10,032 nt of DNA from CAMBDR01 sp046597185. Lineage in GTDB: Bacteria > Pseudomonadota > Gammaproteobacteria > Burkholderiales > Burkholderiaceae_D. The notes under the pieces are model-generated. The model worked only from the letters and a program-made list of their open reading frames with translations. It was not told the DNA's origin and did not search any database. The stretch spans positions 1 through 10,032 of the forward strand of contig JBKJLF010000703.1 in the NCBI GenBank assembly GCA_046597185.1, in the 5' to 3' direction. The translations under genes and the position numbers were made by a program. The first letter of the stretch is position 1, and every line of letters begins with the position of its first letter. Positions 6,212 through 10,032 of this stretch are shown here, piece after piece.

Positions 6212-7187
6212 GCAACACCTCACCAGGATTTTGGAAAATGTCGCTACCGGGATTTTTGAATATCTTGCAACGAATAAAAGCATCCACCACCAGAATGTTG
6301 ACGCACAACTCCAGTTCATCGAACGGTAACGCCTGATAATTGACGCTGGCTTCAATGACATCAACCACACGATCAATCACACGCAAAAACAGCGCATCAT
6401 CGGCAAGAGTCGCTTGTTCCTCAACATATTTCCGCTGAATGATGGCAAGCACCGCCATGCTCCTGTTCTTGCCCTGCTTGTTAAATTCGCTGTAAATCCG
6501 GTCTACTCTGCCGTAATGGATTTTATATTCATCGATAATGCTGCGGGTGGCATCAAGGTGGTTGATATCGATTTTTCTGTCCACTTCATACGGGCAGGTT
6601 TCCATGATTTGCGGCGTAGCGCCCCAATCCTGCTGCGCCAGAATATTGACAATCGCCGCCAGATTCGTTTCGATCTTGAGCGGGTTGCTTTCCGTGCCAA
6701 GTTCCTGCTTGATAAATTCATAAACCGGTTTGAGCTTTCCGGCTGACCAGCCATTGAGCAACTTCAACAGCGCTGGTACATCATAAATATCGGTGGCAGG
6801 CGCAAAAACCAAACCGTGCGGGTTCGTGAACGATTGCTTGCGCAGGGCAGAAGCATCTTTGGAAATGGAAATGAATTTGAAAGTCCAATCTTTGTACGCC
6901 GACAAGTCTTTGCCCAACGCGCCATTCACTTTTGCCACGCTGGCGGTTGCTGATATTTGAATGGCGATATGGTTGGCGGCGTCAATCAGGTCAAGTGCTT
7001 CAACATTCTGCTTGACGGCATTCATGTTGGTCAAATTCCAGCCAAACAGCAGGTTGAAAAAGTCCTGGTAAAAGGTTTCGGCATGAATATGCAAATCAAG
7101 AATATTCAACTTGCCCCGCGCTTGGATGCGCAGTGCCAGCAGGGTTAAGCGTTCTTCGATGTAGTTGTAGTAGTTTGCTTTGTTCAT
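6198..7187 (-). CDS. SMEK-domain effector of an ABC-3C system
   Basis: This 329-residue protein has two parts. The SMEK domain occupies about residues 5-120, with the hallmark LNILDLHIHAE (27-37), then F-F-N-L-L-F-G-W-N-L (43-52) and LDLIDAANHIAIQISAT (65-81). The last stretch resembles the D...Q-x-[ST] core of restriction-endonuclease-like folds; that comparison is inference. The region at about 195-320, ending AFIRCKIFKNPG (303-314), matches the C-terminal ABC-3C domain that tethers effectors to the middle component and ATPase. Such proteins are predicted conflict-system effectors in prokaryotic defence. The ATG at 7187 is preferred to the in-frame ATG at 7283, because homologues begin close to the N-Y-Y-N-Y-I-E-E-R-L stretch and the added 32 residues look non-conserved and contain a promoter-like TATACT. 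Neither start has a strong ribosome-binding site. The stop overlaps the middle component by 14 bases. Confidence 0.85.
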   Translation of the reverse strand: MNKANYYNYIEERLTLLALRIQARGKLNILDLHIHAETFYQDFFNLLFGWNLTNMNAVKQNVEALDLIDAANHIAIQISATASVAKVNGALGKDLSAYKDWTFKFISISKDASALRKQSFTNPHGLVFAPATDIYDVPALLKLLNGWSAGKLKPVYEFIKQELGTESNPLKIETNLAAIVNILAQQDWGATPQIMETCPYEVDRKIDINHLDATRSIIDEYKIHYGRVDRIYSEFNKQGKNRSMAVLAIIQRKYVEEQATLADDALFLRVIDRVVDVIEASVNYQALPFDELELCVNILVVDAFIRCKIFKNPGSDIFQNPGEVLHAPA

Positions 7188-7238
7188 TTCAAAAACCGTA
7201 GTGCTGTTGGACAAATCTATTTGGCTGGATTGTGTCGG

Positions 7239-7244
7239 AGTATA
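7239..7244 (-). promoter_or_regulatory. Candidate -10 box (TATACT) for the ABC-3C cassette
   Basis: TATACT lies 52 bases before the preferred effector start at 7187 and matches the -10 consensus at five of six positions. No convincing -35 is found 16-18 bases upstream, so it may depend on an activator or be chance. If used, it rules out the longer effector start at 7283 for that transcript. Confidence 0.25.
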
Positions 7245-7356
7245 CCCGAATGTCGCGTCATAGAACGAAAAAATACCAATCATGAAATGGCATCACGGGC
7301 AATACAAGTCATTCACAACACACAAAAGGCATATGCTCAACGGCTTGCACCAATAT

Positions 7357-9117
7357 TCAATCTTGCAGCCTGCATTTCTGAAATTGCGTTAGCAAACTTG
7401 CGCCCCCACAATGCGCGGATTTTCCCAGGTAGCTTGTAGCCCTCCTCGCCAGATCATTCCAAGCGGCAACACCAAGCCCACACAATGTTTTTTGATACAT
7501 GCGCGAGGTATTCAACACTTTGTCCTGCCAACAAACAAAAATTATCAGTCCCGCCCAAGCACATATGGCAATGCGCTGGCTCAGCCACATGCCGCTGGGC
7601 GCTTGCCCATATACCCAACAAATCAAAACCATCAAACCGCAAATGCCTGCCACGCTTGGCAACCAAGCCCCCTGCAAGAACACCCTGCATGCATTCGGTG
7701 CAGGTGTACGTCGCAACACTTGCACCAAGGCAAAACCAGGGTCAATCGCGACCTGTGCCTGGCACGCAATCGTCAGGCATTGGGTCAACAGGTTGTTGTC
7801 AATCAACTTCGTATTAAGCCACGATGCCTGCTTTGGCACCGCCATCGCAAGCGCCTGCCATTCCGGTGCCTGTGGCATGGCCGCCATTTCATCCGCCACT
7901 GCTTGCGAGCGTAACGCGGCTTCGGCAAAAAGCGTTGCCCACGCCTGCGCATCGGCTGGATTTTGCCACGCATGATCGAGCATTAAGGCAAAAAATGGCC
8001 GTTGATCGCAATTTTGCAATACCACCTGCGGGTAATCGTGTATCAAATCCAAATTGTTTTTTTCCGCCAACCCTAACACCGCCGCCGCGTCCAACCGTGC
8101 ATAGGCATGCAGCAGCTTGCCCAAACTGTCGCGCTGCCGATCCACCAGATTCTTGAAAAATTCATCCAGATCCGGCACGTGCACTTTACCTCCCAATACC
8201 TTGCCATGCTGGCGCGCATCGTCGGTGACGACGTTAAACAGATGCAGGTTTTTCAGCCAATCCTCATCCCAATCCTGTTCCGGCGTCGCCAGCAACGCTG
8301 CCTTCCAGCCTGTCACCAGATCAACCCAGCAAGCATGGTTATACAGTTTGCTCTCCAAAAACGCGCGCGCCGTTACGCCGGGCGCGGCGCATGCAGCCAA
8401 ATCGGCCAAGGCAGCGGGGCGCGCACCGCGTGGCAGCAAGCCACAGGCAAACGGCAATACTTCCGCCAACCGTGTGCTGGCACCAGGCAAGCCATCCGCC
8501 TGAAATGCCCGGTGCTGCGCCAGCAATCTGGCCCAGCCATCCGGTGGCCCATTGCTGGTTTCCAGCGCGGCAAAAAATTCGCAAAACGTCAGGTGAATAA
8601 AGCGAAAACTTTCCTGCGGCTGTACTTCCACGATCAGCCCGGTTTCTTTGGCCAAGTCCTTGAAATGCGCTTGCGCTTGTTGCGCATCGCACTGCATTTC
8701 TGCCTGCACCACCTCGATAGCTCTGGCCCACGACAGCGAATTGGCAGGCTGATTGCCATCCAGCATATGCTCCAAAGTCAATTGCCCCAGAATGCCCTCG
8801 CGCTGCGTGCGCACGGTGTCAACCACGCGATTGGCCCCGATCTGCTTGATCCGCCGCTTGATCAACAGTTCTTCCACCACCTGCTTGTAAAACGCCGTGC
8901 GTGATTCCGGTGGTGCCCCCGCTTCAAACCCGACATCCTGCGCCACATACATGGCCAACACCAAAGGATTGCTGCACATTTCCCGCAATGAGGCCCGGTC
9001 GGTCAATTCCTTGTAGATGCGGTTGCGCCGCTCCCGTATTTGTGCCGACTCGCCACCAAACGGCCAACGACTTAAAAAATCATAAATGTCGGTCGGGGTA
9101 AATGGCTGCACCGTCAC
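7357..9117 (-). CDS. NACHT/STAND-like protein lacking its P-loop half, with C-terminal membrane anchor
   Basis: This 586-residue protein matches the second half of NACHT NTPases. VQPFTPTDIYDFLSRW (3-18), L-R-E-M-C-S-N-P-L-V-L-A-M-Y (44-57), A-P-P-E-S-R-T-A-F-Y-K-Q-V-V-E-E-L-L (68-85) and FRFIHLTFCEFFAA (171-184) correspond to the helical and winged-helix regions that normally follow Walker B. No Walker A or B segment exists in the protein or upstream DNA. Residues 190-480 are helical, Ala/Leu-rich and perhaps repeat-like sensor sequence. Two hydrophobic segments (about 484-504 and 515-531) suggest membrane anchoring. The frame begins at GTG 9117, sharing GTGA with the stop of a 31-codon ORF, and the frame is otherwise open up to a TAA at 9202-9204. 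There is no ribosome-binding site of its own. It precedes the ABC-3C genes by 73 bases (169 to the preferred effector start). It may be a 5'-deleted defence gene or a non-ATPase derivative; the long intact frame argues against old decay. Confidence 0.72.
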   Translation of the reverse strand: MTVQPFTPTDIYDFLSRWPFGGESAQIRERRNRIYKELTDRASLREMCSNPLVLAMYVAQDVGFEAGAPPESRTAFYKQVVEELLIKRRIKQIGANRVVDTVRTQREGILGQLTLEHMLDGNQPANSLSWARAIEVVQAEMQCDAQQAQAHFKDLAKETGLIVEVQPQESFRFIHLTFCEFFAALETSNGPPDGWARLLAQHRAFQADGLPGASTRLAEVLPFACGLLPRGARPAALADLAACAAPGVTARAFLESKLYNHACWVDLVTGWKAALLATPEQDWDEDWLKNLHLFNVVTDDARQHGKVLGGKVHVPDLDEFFKNLVDRQRDSLGKLLHAYARLDAAAVLGLAEKNNLDLIHDYPQVVLQNCDQRPFFALMLDHAWQNPADAQAWATLFAEAALRSQAVADEMAAMPQAPEWQALAMAVPKQASWLNTKLIDNNLLTQCLTIACQAQVAIDPGFALVQVLRRTPAPNACRVFLQGAWLPSVAGICGLMVLICWVYGQAPSGMWLSQRIAICAWAGLIIFVCWQDKVLNTSRMYQKTLCGLGVAAWNDLARRATSYLGKSAHCGGASLLTQFQKCRLQD

Positions 9118-9209
9118 CGCATAAGCAAAAATGCCAAATAAACGACGTATAACATGCCCGATCCGCCAGAGAGGGCGGCAAATGCTTGCTCGGTAAGTGT
9201 TTTATTCAT
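9114..9209 (-). CDS. 31-residue hydrophobic small ORF coupled to the NACHT-like gene
   Basis: The ATG at 9209 has GGAGAG at 9214-9219, four bases upstream, the best ribosome-binding site in this part of the window. The product is 31 residues: MNKTLTEQAFAALSGGSG followed by MLYVVYLAFLLMR, a short membrane-like hydrophobic tail. Its TGA stop overlaps the GTG start of the NACHT-like gene in the sequence GTGA. Two readings are possible: it is the surviving N-terminus of a longer NACHT protein whose P-loop half was deleted out of frame, or it is a true small membrane protein translationally coupled to the next gene. The family is not recognised. Confidence 0.5.
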   Translation of the reverse strand: MNKTLTEQAFAALSGGSGMLYVVYLAFLLMR

Positions 9210-9284
9210 GAATCTCTCCAATGTTTCTGCCAGCGTATCGCAATGTTACTGTAAGTAGGACAAAAAAGGGAGCATATCCGGCGC

Positions 9285-9290
9285 TATAAT
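9285..9290 (+). promoter_or_regulatory. TATAAT -10 box of the GST-like gene
   Basis: A perfect TATAAT stands 48 bases before the ATG at 9339, predicting a leader of about 40 bases. The -35 region (around 9262-9267) is A-rich and unlike TTGACA, so the promoter may be weak or activator-dependent. The small ORF diverges from the other side of this gap (9210-9338). Confidence 0.45.
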
Positions 9291-9338
9291 TACAGGTACT
9301 GTCAACCCACCCACAACCCAGCCACCCAAAGGACCACC

Positions 9339-9974
9339 ATGCAACTCATCGGCATGCTCGATTCACCCTACGTCCGCCGCGTCGCGGTTTCATTACAACT
9401 GTTGGGCGTGCCCTTTGAACACCGCTCGCTATCGGTTTTCAGCACCTTCGACCAATTCCAACAGATTAATCCGGTGGTTAAATCGCCGACATTCATTAGC
9501 GATGAAGGCGATGTGTTGATGGATTCAAGCCTGATCCTGGAATACGCCGAAGCACTGGCCAAAGGTCGCAAGAGTCTGATGCCGGTTGCGCTACCCGAAT
9601 TGCGCCGCAGCTTGCGCCTGACCGGGCTGGCGCTGGCCGCGTGCGAGAAAGCGATTCAAATCGAATACGAACACAAGGTGCGCCCAGCCGAAAAAATCCA
9701 TGCACCCTGGATTGAGCGGGTCACCGGCCAACTACTGGCCGCCTGGCGCGAGCTGGAGGCAGAGCTACACTGCCAGCCACTTGCCGTTACCAGCGCAAAC
9801 ATCAGTCAGGCAGGCCTGACCATTGCCGTTGCATGGCATTTCACTCAAGCCATGGTGCCCGAAGTGGTGCCCGCAGCACAGTTTCCGCTGCTGCAGGCAT
9901 TTTCACAGCAGGCAGAATTGCTGCCCGAATTTGCAGCGGCACCGCATGGCGCGGCCACTTATCGGGCGACCTGA
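9339..9974 (+). CDS. Glutathione S-transferase-like protein
   Basis: This 211-residue cytosolic protein has the GST layout. A thioredoxin-fold N-terminal domain spans about residues 1-78, with the active-site region LDSPYVRRV (7-15) where S9 is the candidate catalytic residue, the cis-proline loop K-S-P-T (48-51) and D-S-S (62-64) replacing the usual glutathione-binding E-S. An all-helical C-terminal domain follows at about 90-200, including LALAACEKAIQIEYE (96-110) and H-A-P-W-I-E-R-V-T-G-Q-L-L-A-A-W. Proteins opening MQLIGMLDSPYVRRV are common and uncharacterised in betaproteobacteria; the substrate is unknown. AAAGGA a few bases before the ATG is a clear ribosome-binding site. It is the only plus-strand gene, diverges from the defence genes and appears intact, so it probably marks the chromosomal right flank of the island. 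Confidence 0.9.
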   Translation: MQLIGMLDSPYVRRVAVSLQLLGVPFEHRSLSVFSTFDQFQQINPVVKSPTFISDEGDVLMDSSLILEYAEALAKGRKSLMPVALPELRRSLRLTGLALAACEKAIQIEYEHKVRPAEKIHAPWIERVTGQLLAAWRELEAELHCQPLAVTSANISQAGLTIAVAWHFTQAMVPEVVPAAQFPLLQAFSQQAELLPEFAAAPHGAATYRAT

Positions 9975-9984
9975 ACCTGGATTG

Positions 9985-10032
9985 GGCAGCCCATTTGGCA
10001 TCCCATTTGGCATCCCATTTGGCATCCCATTT
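9985..10032. repeat. 12-base tandem repeat at the window end
   Basis: Four units (9985, 9997, 10009, 10021) of GGCATCCCATTT, the first with G instead of T at its fifth base. The array starts 10 bases after the GST stop and runs into the window edge, so its full length is unknown. On the minus strand the frames read KWDA, NGMP or MGCQ repeats; the KWDA and NGMP frames stay open back through the GST end, and the MGCQ frame stops at 9959-9961. It may be the end of a repeat-bearing gene on the minus strand or an intergenic repeat. Confidence 0.9.

Noticed and set aside
6212..6376. Longer version of the middle-component gene
   Set aside because: The upstream part is the effector gene read in another frame; the conserved opening begins at 6211 with its own ribosome-binding site.
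7188..7283. Longer SMEK-effector start at ATG 7283
   Set aside because: The 32 extra residues precede the usual family start and contain a TATACT promoter-like box; there is no good ribosome-binding site. It remains possible.
8107..8904. 265-codon open frame on the plus strand
   Set aside because: It is antisense to the NACHT-like gene, rich in Gln, Arg and Ala without domain-like sequence, and the minus-strand frame has clear family motifs.
9163..9178. CCGCC-6-GGCGG hairpin as a terminator
   Set aside because: The stem is only 5 bp, has no T-run on either strand and lies inside the small ORF.

Overview
The window most likely comes from a betaproteobacterium, probably Burkholderiales near Oxalobacteraceae. 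This rests on protein style only: the RsbRD-type kinase N-terminus, the hemolysin/CorC-like protein, the small GST opening MQLIGMLDSPYVRRV and the bufferin operon all resemble that group. No rRNA, tRNA, CRISPR array or insertion sequence was recognised. Every gene except the GST at the right end lies on the minus strand, so transcription runs mostly right to left.

Left edge (1-1890): the start of a sensor kinase-like protein that runs off the window, then a 156-base gap with two palindromes, one of them a plausible terminator, then a CNNM/CBS/CorC_HlyC membrane protein.

Bufferin operon (1924-4137): bufA (a secreted peptide with six cysteines), bufB (an MNIO/DUF692 iron oxidase) and bufC (a DUF2063 partner). 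BufB with BufC is expected to modify cysteines of the BufA precursor, giving a periplasmic metal-binding, probably copper-binding, peptide. A strong hairpin separates bufA from bufB, bufB and bufC overlap by four bases, and BufB ends in an unusual histidine tetrapeptide repeat. The CorC-like gene starts 33 bases after bufC and could be co-transcribed.

Probable defence island (4269-9209): a three-gene ABC-three-component (ABC-3C) cassette, consisting of a SMEK-domain effector, a 75-residue middle component and a DUF2326-type SMC/RecN-like ATPase. All three genes overlap. Just upstream is a NACHT/STAND-like protein that keeps the part following the ATPase core and two C-terminal membrane segments but has no P-loop half. 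It begins at a GTG that overlaps, by GTGA, the stop codon of an uncatalogued 31-codon ORF with a good ribosome-binding site. That arrangement is either a deletion scar in a NACHT gene or a coupled small membrane protein plus ATPase-less sensor.

Right edge (9285-10032): a divergent GST-like gene with a TATAAT box, followed by a 12-base tandem repeat still running at the window end.
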